Origin: Adiantum capillus-veneris
Taxonomy: Eukaryota > Streptophyta > Polypodiopsida > Polypodiales > Pteridaceae
NCBI GenBank assembly: GCA_014529385.2
Contig: CM043960.1
Span: 123,717,043-123,781,042, forward strand
Direction of reading: 5' to 3'
Length of the DNA: 64,000 nucleotides
The notes under the pieces are model-generated. The model was not told the origin of the DNA, did not search any database, and was given only the letters and a program-made list of their open reading frames with translations. The translations under genes and the position numbers were made by a program. Within the stretch, counting starts at the first letter, position 1; every line of letters starts with the position of its first letter. This document shows positions 54,721 through 64,000 of this stretch, in pieces.

Positions 54721-55755
54721 CCTGATTGGCTGAAAGAATACAGTGATGTGTTCCCTGAGGATCTTACAAGTTTTCCACCAACTAGAGGTGTTGATCATGA
54801 AATTGAGACTATCCTTGGTTGTGAACCCATTTCAAAGAGACCGTATAAGGTGTCACTCATTGAGGCAATTGAACTCAAAGAGAAACTCAAGAAACTTATT
54901 GAGCTATGGTTTAGCAAACCAAGTACTTCTCCTTGGGGTGCTCCGGTTATTTTTCAAAAGAAGAAGGATGGTTCATTACGACTTTGCATAGACTATCGTG
55001 GGCTTAATCAAGTTACCCTTAAGAATAAGTATCCCATGCTAAGTGAGCTGTTGGTGGATAAGCTACACGGGGATAATATCTTCACTAAGATTGATCTTTG
55101 GTATGGATACTATCACACAAGGATTAAAGAATTAGACATTCCAATGACAACTTTCAATACTAGGTTTGGACGTTATGAGTTCACAGTAATGTCTTTTGGT
55201 CTTACCAATGCTCCTACAAACTTCAATCGACTAATGCAAGATATTTTTAGACCTTACCTAGATGATTTTCTCTTGGTTTTCTTTGATGATATATTGATCT
55301 ATTCTAAAGATGATTGGACAGATCATGAAGAGCATGTTTGTAAAGTATTGAAGTTATTACACCAACATCAACTTTATGCTTAGGAAAGTAAATGTACCTT
55401 TTTTTCTCCCCAAGTTAGCTATCTTGGCTTGATTATATCTTCCAAAGGTATCTCAGTCAATCCTGATAAGATCAAGGACATTGTGGAATGGCCTCAACCT
55501 ACTTCTGTCAGAGTGAAGTACGGGGATCTCTTGGGATTACAAGATGGTATAGGATATTTGTCAAGGATTATGCTCTTATTGCTCCACCTGTAACAGAGTT
55601 ATTAAGGAAAGGTGTGAGGATCGAGTGGAGAGAAAAACAAGAGGCCAACTTTACTGAATTAAAGTGTTACCTAATATCAACTCCTATTCTAAAACTTCCT
55701 AATTTTAGCAAAGAGTTTGAATTTATAACTAATGCCAACAAACTTGCCTAAAGGG
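54721..55755 (+). pseudogene. Reverse transcriptase of Ty3 element F
   Basis: From [20 protein letters not shown] through [74 protein letters not shown] and the catalytic segment [12 protein letters not shown], where the usual YxDD is FFDD. A stop occurs at about 55383 and a frame change near 55.5 kb before EVRGSLGITRWYRIFVKDYA. A 211-codon stretch is still open, so decay is moderate. Chromovirus-like by RT motifs. Confidence 0.85.
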
Positions 55756-56370
55756 GGACTCCTTACTCAAGAAGGTAGGCCCATAGCCTATACTTCTCAA
55801 AATCTCATGGACCATGAGAAGAATCACACTACTCATGAATTGGAATTCTTAGCAATCATCCATGCATTGAAGCTATGGAGACATTATCTTCCCAGTCATA
55901 AATTTTAGTTAGTCATTGATCATAAAAGCTTGAAGTGGATCTTTACGCAGCCGAACGTCAACATGAGGCAAAGGAGATGGATTAAACTTCTTCAAGAATA
56001 CGACTTTGGTATAAAGTATAGACTTGGGAAGAACAATGTGGTTACATATGGGCTTAGTCAAAAATATTTTCTTAATGCTATCTCTATACATAATAAACCT
56101 ATCTAGGAAAGGATTAAGGAAACATCAAGAATTATCCTAGAGAAACACACATTCCAACAAGGGATTACTCTCTTTTGGAGGGATATCTTTATCATCAACA
56201 AAGGCTTTATGTACCTAAGGACCCAAAAATGAAGAAAGAAATCTTATTTGAGGTTATGATATCCCAACGTTGGGGCATACTGGGTATGCAAAGACTCTAA
56301 ACACTATTAAGAAAAGCTACTTTTGGCCAGGTATGAAGGGGGATGTGCTAGCTACTCATCTAACAAAGCC
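55756..56370 (+). pseudogene. RNase H and start of integrase of Ty3 element F, truncated
   Basis: RNase H pieces: GRPIAYTSQNLMDHEKN, THELEFLAIIHALKLWRHYL, DHKSLKWIFTQPNVNMRQRR. The integrase zinc-finger remnant GHTGYAKTLNTIKKSYFWPG is at 56.27-56.33 kb. Homology stops at about 56370. The integrase core and 3' LTR are missing, probably displaced by element B. Confidence 0.75.
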
Positions 56371-57314
56371 AAAAAAAGAGCATCAAAGGGACACCACTCT
56401 CATTTTTATCCCAATTGATTGTATTAAACCCATTTTTATTAATGAAAAATCCTACAAAGTCTAAAGCTATTGTAATATTATTGATTTTCAATGAGTGTAA
56501 AGCGGCTGCGGGGTTCCAAATTTGTAATTGTATGTAGTTCTTAAGCCTTGTTATTGAGCCCTTCTATCTAGGAGTCCATTCTTGAACCTTGGCTAAGGTA
56601 TCAAAGAAAATGTTTGTAGCTATTTACCTAAGTTTTTGGATATTGAAAGTGAGTGTACGTTACAGAAGCTTACTGTGAGTCTAATGTTTCTTCAACCCTT
56701 CGTGTCTCTCTCGTATGGTGTTGCATTGCTAATCCGAGCATACCAACGCATTTGCAGGTGAAATCTCTTCCATTTAAAGTAAGTTTCTTGCGATGAAAAT
56801 GTGTTTTTAGTCCTACTCGTCTTCCACGACCTATTTTCTCTCCCTATGCACAATGCACACACCAAAACTGATTTTTTAGCTTAGGAATAGATATAGCACA
56901 TCTAGAGGAAGCTATAGAGTGCTTCATAGGTCGAAACCAAATGACCTAAAGTAGGATATTTATCTTATGCACAATTTTTCCCGAGTGTCAAAAATGACAT
57001 TTGAGCACATCAGAGTGTTGAGGATACTCTGCTCATGCTAGGCATTAAGTTTTGTTGCATGTAGAGTCTCGTAGCTACACAAATTTGTCTGGATAAGCTT
57101 GCAGTAAGGAAAGTAGCTTTTGAGGTCTGACGCACATTTGAAACCAAGTTAGGTAGAAATCACTTAGACTTGGATTTTCCAAGAGATTAGCTATCTCTTG
57201 TTGCCTCCATGCACTAGTCAGGTCAGCTATGTCCCACAGATTGACAATTTTTATGTCTGTGGTTCTCGCTTTTCTAGCATCAAAATGGTGAGGCCTAGTA
57301 GCCAAGCGACATTT

Positions 57315-57333
57315 TGGCGCCATTGTTGGGGAT
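57315..57333 (+). other. Primer binding site of element B (tRNA-Asp type)
   Basis: TGGCGCCATTGTTGGGGAT has three mismatches, all C/T or G/A transitions, to the complement of the plant tRNA-Asp 3' end. Confidence 0.75.
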
Positions 57334-57599
57334 GAGGCAACCTAGACTATAGAAAAACCTAAAGCATTCACTTAAAAGCTCCATCACTTCCTCTAGTTTT
57401 GGCTAGAGTAATACATTTTCTGACTTTATCACGCTTGAGAGGTTGAGGAGAGTAGGGTTACCGAGTAAGGACCTTGGGAGCTTTAGTTAGTAGGATGCAC
57501 TAAGTAGAGGGTCCTTGAGGCTAGCTAGTGGTTGGTAAGGGAATACCTAAGTAGAGTAGGGATTTCAGACTAAAGGTTGTAGTTTTCACTTTTTGTAAT

Positions 57600-58450
57600 G
57601 TTTTTCCATGTTTAATAGGAGTAGGGTAAGTAGGAAACCATCAGGATTGCATCTGAATTGAGGTTCTGAGATAACCACAAAAATTATCAGATCTATCTTA
57701 GGCACATTAAAGATAGACAAGGGTTTTCTAATTTTGATACTGGCAAGGTGGACTTGCAAGGTGGTAGACCAACTTGAGTAGACTAATCCCTTTGATTTTC
57801 GAAACATTTGGATAACTAAAACACTTGGTCAAACCCAAAATTGAAAAAAACCACAGACTTCAGAGAAAATTAAAAGGAAAAGTCAAATTTGGCTAAAACT
57901 TGAAACCACGGTGTGGATAAATCTTAAAACTTGTGGAAAAATCAATCTGTGAAGTAAAAGTTTGAAAAATATTAAAGTCTGGCAGATATTTATCTTAGGC
58001 TCATTGAAGATAGAAATCTCTCCAGAGAGGGTATTTTGCCAAATTTTCAACTCACTGGGTTTATTTAGACCATAATACAGCTCCTAAGCAAGTTTCATCA
58101 AAATTGGAGATGTGTAAGGGTAAAAACACCAAGAAAGCTAGAAACCTTGAGTACGGATCAAAAAGGGTGACAAAACACTGGTAAATTGTCCTAACTTTGT
58201 GAAACTGGCAAGCTTGAAATCACATGTAGAAACCAACCCAAGTCACATTGGGAAAAAACAAGTTGAAACAGTGAAGATGTATCTTAGGCTAATATAAATC
58301 TCTCATAAAAAAGACAAATTTTGATTTTGCACCAGGGAAATCTTTTTTAATTTGTGGGGACCCCACTCATGTGATATAAGTTGAAATTACCTTCACGGAT
58401 AGGTGCAAACATCTTAGGAGCACCTAAGATAATATGATAAAATTTTTAGA
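57600..58450 (+). repeat. Leader repeats of element B with inverted-repeat cores
   Basis: The phrase (T)ATCTTAGG recurs at 57694, 57991, 58280 and 58411. At 57692-57717 8 bp arms (TCTATCTT/AAGATAGA) enclose 10 bases. At 57991-58012 6 bp arms enclose 10. At 58411-58430 8 bp arms (ATCTTAGG/CCTAAGAT) enclose 4. The first spacings are about 297 and 289 bp, the last about 130. Located between PBS and gag as in A and C. Confidence 0.65.
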
Positions 58451-58639
58451 GATGGGGCATATTGGGTGTGTATAGTGCTTGGAGAAAGGGATTTTTAGAT
58501 ATATTATGACTTCAGATGGACAATTGTGGAATCGGATACGGTTTGAAGTGCTGGTGTGCAGGAAATTACGACTTTGCAAAAAAGGCGAGACAAGGAGTTG
58601 AAGCACTAAATCTAAAACTAAGAACAACTTTCCAGGTTT

Positions 58640-59421
58640 GAAGTATCTATTCAATTAATTTGTGTGAGCCCATAGATGAACTTAGATCTGGTAGAGTTTT
58701 GGGAAACTTGGGTACCTACTACGGGGAGAATAGGAGTAGAGCATCCAGAGAAAAGAGTATAAACCAAGGGAGGTCATTAGAAGCTATTGTGGAAGGAGTA
58801 CCCGACACTTATTCCAACTCAAGCTCTGAGATGTCTTCCTTTTCAACTCAATCACGAGGTGGGACCTCTCTCAAGCTCAACATATCTTGACCTTCTTTAA
58901 AACCAGTAAGTATGAAGCCCAAATTTATCTAGATCCTAATGTGGAGTTTGTAGTGAAGATAAATGACTACACCGTTGAGTTTGAAGAGGAGATTAGGGCC
59001 AACAAACAAGAAAAAAACCTCTATATGGACCCAAACGGGTGCAATACCTCAAGATACAGGATTTTGATTCAGTAGAGACAAATGGGGATTGGAGGTTGAT
59101 ACCCTAATTCCTAATAAGGTTGTGAAAGGAGGACCTGTTCTGCTCAAATTAGAAGGATATGACTTGGTAGATACCAAACATTTGAAATGCATACTCACGG
59201 ATAATCCTAGGCGTGGAGTCTATTGTTGGGAATCTAAGAATGTTACAAATCTGATCTAGACTACCTATGTGCCAAACCAAGACAATTGCAACCCTTGAAG
59301 ATAGTGTATATTTTTAAGATCAAGGAGAAGGGCTTAGCAGAACTATCGGTCCATCTCTTTAGGGATTGATTTAACAATGATTTTGTTATGATGACTCCAA
59401 AGGAGATTGAGTAGACGAAAT
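58640..59421 (+). pseudogene. N-terminal gag fragment of element B
   Basis: Frames with stops encode PIDELRSGRVLGNLGTYYGE, then KYEAQIYLDPNVEFVVKIND and FEEEIRANKQEKNLYMDPNG, and the GVYCWESKN block. These correspond to element A residues at 9.1-9.6 kb. This copy preserves uninterrupted the site at which the 2.55 kb element entered the gag of A. Broken by copia E at 59422. Confidence 0.72.
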
Positions 59422-59662
59422 TGTTAAGTATGGAGCCTGATTTACCCTTGTAATTTTCTGTGGTAAAAGCGCACATTTGTAAGGCCCCCATTATGAGGAG
59501 AAGCCATCGTGCGTGAAGGAAAATCACTCACCGTAAACCAAAATTTTCACGAACAAGAATCAGGGGCAACTTTAAAGGCCTCGGGGGCGGAGGTCCCCGA
59601 TACTTTTTTTTACCGGAATATTCTTTTTCGCCGGAAAGTGGTCGGAAAACAACCGGTCGGTT

Positions 59663-59765
59663 GGCCGGTGGCCGGTAGTCAATGGCCGATGGCCGGTGGT
59701 CGGAAGTCAATGGCCGGTGGCCGGTGGTCGGATGTCAATGGCCATTGGCCAGTGGCCGAATTCAA
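59663..59765 (+). repeat. 28 bp tandem repeats in U3 of copia E
   Basis: Four units, two full-length (59684-59711 and 59712-59739) and two partial, of a 28 bp motif with the pattern GGCC-GGTGGCCGGTGGTCGGA-GTCAAT. They lie about 125-225 bp upstream of the TATA box, an enhancer-like position. Confidence 0.8.
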
Positions 59766-59888
59766 AAGCGGACTTGTCTTCTCAAGGGCGGCCACACATG
59801 GGCGGATTGGAGGGTCCGATTTGGACTTATTCGCACAAGGGCGGCTACACATGGCTGTCTCTCATAAGAGAGGGCAGCCCTTTTGGCC

Positions 59889-59895
59889 TATAAAA
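59889..59895 (+). promoter_or_regulatory. TATA box of copia E
   Basis: TATAAAA within GGCCTATAAAAGGAGG in the LTR. Probable core promoter for the genomic RNA. Confidence 0.75.
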
Positions 59896-60095
59896 GGAGG
59901 CCATTTCTACACACATTTCATAGTGTGAAGTTGATGCAACAAGGTGAGTGTGAGGTGGTGAGAGTGAAGCAAGGCGGGAGCTCCATTAAGGGTATAATCC
60001 CTTTGTAAACTACTTCTTGTTTTGAAGTACTAAAGCCATTGAGTGGCTGCTTTCCCGTGGACGTAGCCCACATTGGGTGAACCACGTATATCGTG

Positions 60096-60136
<41 letters not shown>

Positions 60137-60222
60137 CTATAATCTCGTGTATATAAATCTGTCTCTCTCCATTAAGTAATCTACTCAATTATCTATTTAG
60201 CTACGTCTTATTTCCTAACAAC

Positions 60223-60234
60223 TGGTATCAGAGC
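60223..60234 (+). other. Primer binding site of copia E (tRNA-Met)
   Basis: TGGTATCAGAGC, a perfect match to the standard plant initiator tRNA-Met primer site, 2 bases after the LTR. Confidence 0.95.
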
Positions 60235-60293
60235 AAGGTTTGCTCGTAGCTAAATTATCTCAAGGAAAGGATTCCTTGAATTGAGTGGGAGTT

Positions 60294-63200
60294 ATGGCGG
60301 AGGAAGGGAAGCTCAAGATTGAGAAGTTCAACGGCAAAAACTACCAACATTGGAAGATGCAGATTGAAGACTATCTCTACCAGAAGGACCTCTATTTGCC
60401 ACTAGGCGGTCTTGCGAAGAAGCCCGCAACAATGGCAGATGAAGCATGGATTGTCCTTGATCGAAAGGCACTGGGAACAATCCGGTTAAGCTTGGCGTCA
60501 ACGGTGGCCTTCAATGTTTCGGAGATGAAGACCACGGAGGACTTGATGAAGTCACTTGACGACTTCTACGAGAAACCATCGGCATCCAATAAGGTATTTC
60601 TTATGAAGCGCTTGTTCAATCTAAAGATGGCAGAGAATGGTTCAGTTGCAAAACACCTAAATGACTTTAACACAAACATAAGTCAACTTCGATCAGTGAA
60701 AATCAATTTCGATGACGAAGTGCGAGCTCTCCTTATAATATCATCTCTACCGGATAGTTGGGACAACCTTGTGATGGCTGTAAGTAATTCTATCTCTGGC
60801 ACAAATACTCTTAAGTTTGATGATGTTGTGGGTGTTCTCCTAAGCGAGGAAATGCGAAGGAGAAGCACAGGAGAATCATCAAGTGCTGCACTATCAGTGG
60901 AAACAAGAGGAAGGCTTAAGGAGAGGTTCAAAAAACAAAAGGGTCGTGATCGCTCAAGGCGGAGCAAGTCACGCACAAAGTGAGTTCTTGAATGTTGGAA
61001 CTGTGGCAAGAAGGGCCACGTCAAGAAGGATTGTTGGTCCAAGAAGAAGAAGGAGACAGATTCTCAAGACAACAAGCCAACATCGGAGGCCAATATGGCA
61101 GGTAAAGTAGAGCAAGATGCTCTAATTCTCTCATTAGACAATGTGTCTAATTCCTGGATAGTAGATTTCGGGGCTTCATTCCATGCGACACCACACAAGA
61201 AACATTTCCAAGACTACACCAAAGGTAATTTTGGGTATGTATACTTGGGAGATGATGAAGCTTGTGAGATTGTTGGCAAAGGTACAGTTTCTGTCAAAAC
61301 TGCTAACGGAAATGAATGGAAGCTTAAAGATGTTAGGCATGTTCCTTCTCTTCGCAAAAATTTGATCTCTACAGGACAATTGGACGATGAAGGTCACAAC
61401 ATTGCATTCGGAAACAAACGGTGGAAGATCTCAAAGGGATCTTTGGTGGTTGCCAAGGGTGAAAAAGTCGGTACACTTTACTTGTGTACTGTTAGCATGC
61501 AACCTTCAGCTTGTGCAGCAACTACAGAAGTTGACAATGCGGTGTGGCACTACCGACTTGGGCATATGAGTGCCAAAGGAATGCAAATCCTTCAAACAAA
61601 GAAGGTTCTACTAGGTTTGAAAGAAGTGGACTTAGAGTTCTGTGAAGATTGTGTTTATGGTAAACAAAAGAGGGTAAAATTTCAAAAATCAGGAAATGAA
61701 AGAAAAAATAAAAAACTTGAGTTGGTTCATTCTGATGTTTGGGGTCCTGCAAGTACACCATCACTTGGTGGCTCATTGTACTATGTAACATTCATAGACG
61801 ATGCGACTAGAAAAACATGGGTTTATGTCATGAAGAATAAATCCGATGTATTTTCTATATTTCAAAGATGGAAAGCCTTTGTGGAGAATGAAACAGGTAC
61901 CAAGGTTAAATGCCTGAGATCCGACAATGGAGGCGAATATTGCAGCCAAGCTTTTGAAAGCTTTTCTGCTAGCAATGGCATTCGGAGGCAAAGGACAACC
62001 CCAAGGACACCTCAACAAAATGGGATTTCGGAAAGGATGAACAGGACAATCATGGAACGAGCACGAAGCATGCGGCTACATGCAGGCCTACCGCTTGAGC
62101 TTTAGGCGGAAGCTGTAAGTACGTCTGTGTACTTAATCAATTGGTCACCCTCAACAACATTGGATGGGGGAGTTCCAGAAGAGGCATGGACAGGTAAACC
62201 GGTGAATTATGCATTTTTCAAAGTGTTTGGGTGTGAGGCTTTCATGCACATAGATAGAAGCCTAAGATCAAAGCTAGATGCAAAGTCCAAAAAGTGTTTC
62301 TTCATTGGCTATGGAGAAGGAGACTTTGGGTATCGCCTATGGAATTCCTAAGATGGTAAAATCTTAAGGAGTAGGGATGTAATTTTTAACGAACAAAATA
62401 TATACAAAGATTACTTGGAAAGAAAACAAACAAAAGAAACAGGTGATGAGTACATGGAGCTTGAGGACGGTGAAGACTCAAGGACTGCAAACGGTGACAA
62501 TGTGCAACAACGTCAACCAAATGAGGAGCCTCAACCTATTCCCCGAAGATCTACAAGAGCAAGTAGACCTCCAGAAAGGTTTGTTCCTTCCTTCAACCAT
62601 CTCTTGATCTCCGATTCTGAAGAGCCGGAATCATATGAAGAAGCTTTGCAACATGAATCCAAAGAAGAATGGACGAAGAGCATGCAAGTGGAGATGGACT
62701 CACTACATCGCAACCAAACATGGGAGTTGGTTGAGTTGCCTAAAGGTAAGCGGGCACTTCAAAACAAATGGGTGTACAAGCTAAAGGAAGAAGAAGGTGG
62801 AAAGAAAAGGTACAAGTCTAGGCTTGTGGTAAAAGGTTTTTCTCAAAAGAAAGGTATTGACTTCAATGAAATATTTTCTCCTGTTGTAAAAATGAACTCA
62901 ATTAGGCTTTTCTTAAGCCTTGTGGCTGCTCATGATCTAAATCTCGAGCAAATGGATGTAAATACGGCATTCCCTCACGGTGACTTAGAGGAGGAAATCT
63001 ACATGCTTCAACCAAAGGGGTATGAAGTAAAAGGTAAGGAGAAAATGGTTTGCAGATTAAAGAAGAGCTTGTATGGTTTAAAGCAAGCATCAAGACAATG
63101 GTACTTGAAGTTTGATTGATGGATGTTGGATCATGGATTCACAAGATGCAACTCGGATCACTGCGTCTACACGGAGAATTTGGGAGATGGGAAATTCATC

Positions 63201-64000
63201 ATCCTAATGTTGTATGTTGATGACATGTTGATTGCAAGTGCTAACATGCAGGACATCAAAGACCTAAAAGAGGAGCTGTCCAAATCTTTTTCAATGAAAG
63301 ATTTAGGTGTTGCAAAGAGGATACTTGGTATGAAAATATCAAGGGACCGGACGAAGAAGACAATAAAGCTATCTCAAGAAGATTACATCAAGAAGGTACT
63401 AGAAAGGTTTGCAATGCAAAATGCAAAACCAGTTTCTACACCTTTGGTTGGTCATTTTAAACTAACGAAGGATATGTGTCCAAAGACACAAGAGGAGATA
63501 GCCTATATGTCTAAAGTTCCATATGCTGCATCGGTAGGTTCTCTAATGTATGCTATGGTCTGGACAAGGCCAGACATTGCACATGCAGTGGGAGTTGTGA
63601 GTAGGTTCATGGACAACCCAGGTAAAGATCATTGGCAAGCTGTGAAGTGGATACTTAGGTATCTAAAAGGGACAACAACAAATGCTTTGTATTTTGGAGG
63701 AACTGATATTTTTCTAGAAGGGTATACTGATGCAGATATGGCAGGTGACAAAGATACTCGAAGGAGCACTACTGGCTATGTGTTCACGGTTGGAGGCACA
63801 GCAGTAAGCTGGGCTTCAAAGCTGCAGAAAGTGGTTTCACTTTCTACCACGGAAGCAGAGTATGTAGCAATGACGGAGGCAAGCAAAGAAATTCTGTGGC
63901 TTCACAGATTCTTAGAAGAGCTTGGATTCAAACAAGATAATTGTGTCTTGTACAGTGATAGCCAAAGCGCTATCCATCTTGCGAAGAACTCAGCCTTTCA
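60294..64000 (+). pseudogene. Gag-Pol polyprotein of copia E (four in-frame stops, 3' partial)
   Basis: One frame from ATG 60294 (MAEEGKLKIEKFNGKNYQHW) with no frameshift to the window end. Gag is followed by the knuckle CWNCGKKGHVKKDC (just after 60983), protease SWIVDFGASFHATP (D-F-G-A instead of D-S-G-A), Gag-pre-integrase (WHYRLGHMSAKGMQ), integrase core (HSDVWGPASTPS, FIDDATRKTWVY, LRSDNGGEYCS), RT (NKWVYKLKEEEGGKKRYKSR, VDVNTAFPHGDLEEEIYM-like, catalytic YVDD at 63213-63224) and RNase H (GYTDADMAGDKDTRRSTTGY, EAEYVAMTEASKEI). Stops: TGA 60981, TAG 62103, TAA 62349, TGA 63117. Each is one C-to-T or G-to-A change from a sense codon. Confidence 0.9.

Larger units (their letters stand above)
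56480..59421 (+). mobile_element. 5' part of Athila-like element B
   Basis: LTR part ending GCGACA at about 57311 (TATA region decayed to GGTATCAAAG), a PBS, a leader with repeats, and the N-terminal part of gag to 59421. There the copia element E is inserted. The family match to element A is shown by shared LTR, leader layout and the gag block EEIRANKQ. The rest of B lies beyond the window, on the other side of E. Confidence 0.7.
59422..60220 (+). repeat. 5' LTR of copia E
   Basis: 799 bp from TGTTAAGTATGG to TTTCCTAACA. Ends are short inverted repeats TGTTA/TAACA. It contains GGCC-rich tandem repeats (59663-59765), a TATA box (CCTATAAAAGG, about 59887), a repeated phrase AAGGGCGGC(C/T)ACACATGG (about 59785 and 59839) and (CT)n at 60100-60133. 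Confidence 0.8.
59422..64000 (+). mobile_element. Tnt1/Tork-like Ty1/copia element E, 3' end beyond the window
   Basis: 5' LTR 59422-60220, tRNA-Met PBS at 60223, and a single gag-pol frame from 60294 to the window edge. The order Gag, CCHC, PR, IN, RT, RNase H is that of Ty1/copia. It is inserted in the gag of element B. The Gag and Pol sequence resembles Tnt1-type elements (CWNCGKKGHVKKDC, YVDDMLIAS). The only defects seen are four in-frame stops and a protease change. Confidence 0.9.

Overview
This is a plant nuclear window, almost certainly intergenic and repeat-rich. The evidence is Ty3-type elements with primer sites matching plant tRNA-Asp, Ty1/copia elements of the Tnt1/Tork kind with a tRNA-Met primer site, an L1-type LINE, TA-flanked MITEs, and very many (GA)n and (TG)n(AG)n microsatellites. 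The species cannot be named from sequence alone. I found no convincing host gene, rRNA, tRNA or CRISPR array. Nearly every long reading frame belongs to a transposable element, and most are broken.

Layout. 0-3.6 kb: direct and tandem duplications around a broken Pro/Glu/Thr-rich frame. 3.6-14.1 kb: Athila-like Ty3 element A (LTR end, PBS, leader with ~285 bp repeats, gag, protease, partial RT). Its gag is split by a complete 2.55 kb non-autonomous LTR element (6469-9022, TSD TAAAG). 14.1-15.9 kb: Ty3 remnant G, which lacks RT to integrase and carries MITE copy 1. 18.5-26.8 kb: a nearly full-length LINE (22042-26656, minus strand) plus two 5'-truncated relatives, all bordered by (GA)n or (TG)n tracts. 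29-34 kb: dense microsatellites and long G or C homopolymers. 35.2-44.0 kb: a complete, young Ty3 element D (583/587 bp LTRs, TSD CAGGG) that encodes Gag and protease but no RT, RNase H or integrase. 44.4-46.2 kb: 5' end of Athila-like element C, followed by a decayed minus-strand copia (46.2-51.5 kb) carrying MITE copy 2. 51.5-56.4 kb: a decayed Ty3 element F with a tRNA-Met-type PBS. 56.5-59.4 kb: 5' end of Athila-like element B, whose gag is interrupted at 59422 by a Tnt1-like copia E that runs off the right edge.

Most notable signals. (1) The leaders of elements A, C and B each hold degenerate ~280-300 bp repeats built around an inverted-repeat core. The core differs in sequence between elements while the architecture is kept. 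(2) Three LINE copies all join (GA)n/(CT)n tracts, which suggests a microsatellite-associated plant LINE. (3) Element D looks recently mobile but has no polymerase; its protease resembles that of the RT-bearing element A, so trans-mobilisation by that lineage is the simplest explanation. (4) Two copies of a ~458 bp TA-flanked MITE sit in unrelated host elements, and both pre-insertion sites can be recognised.
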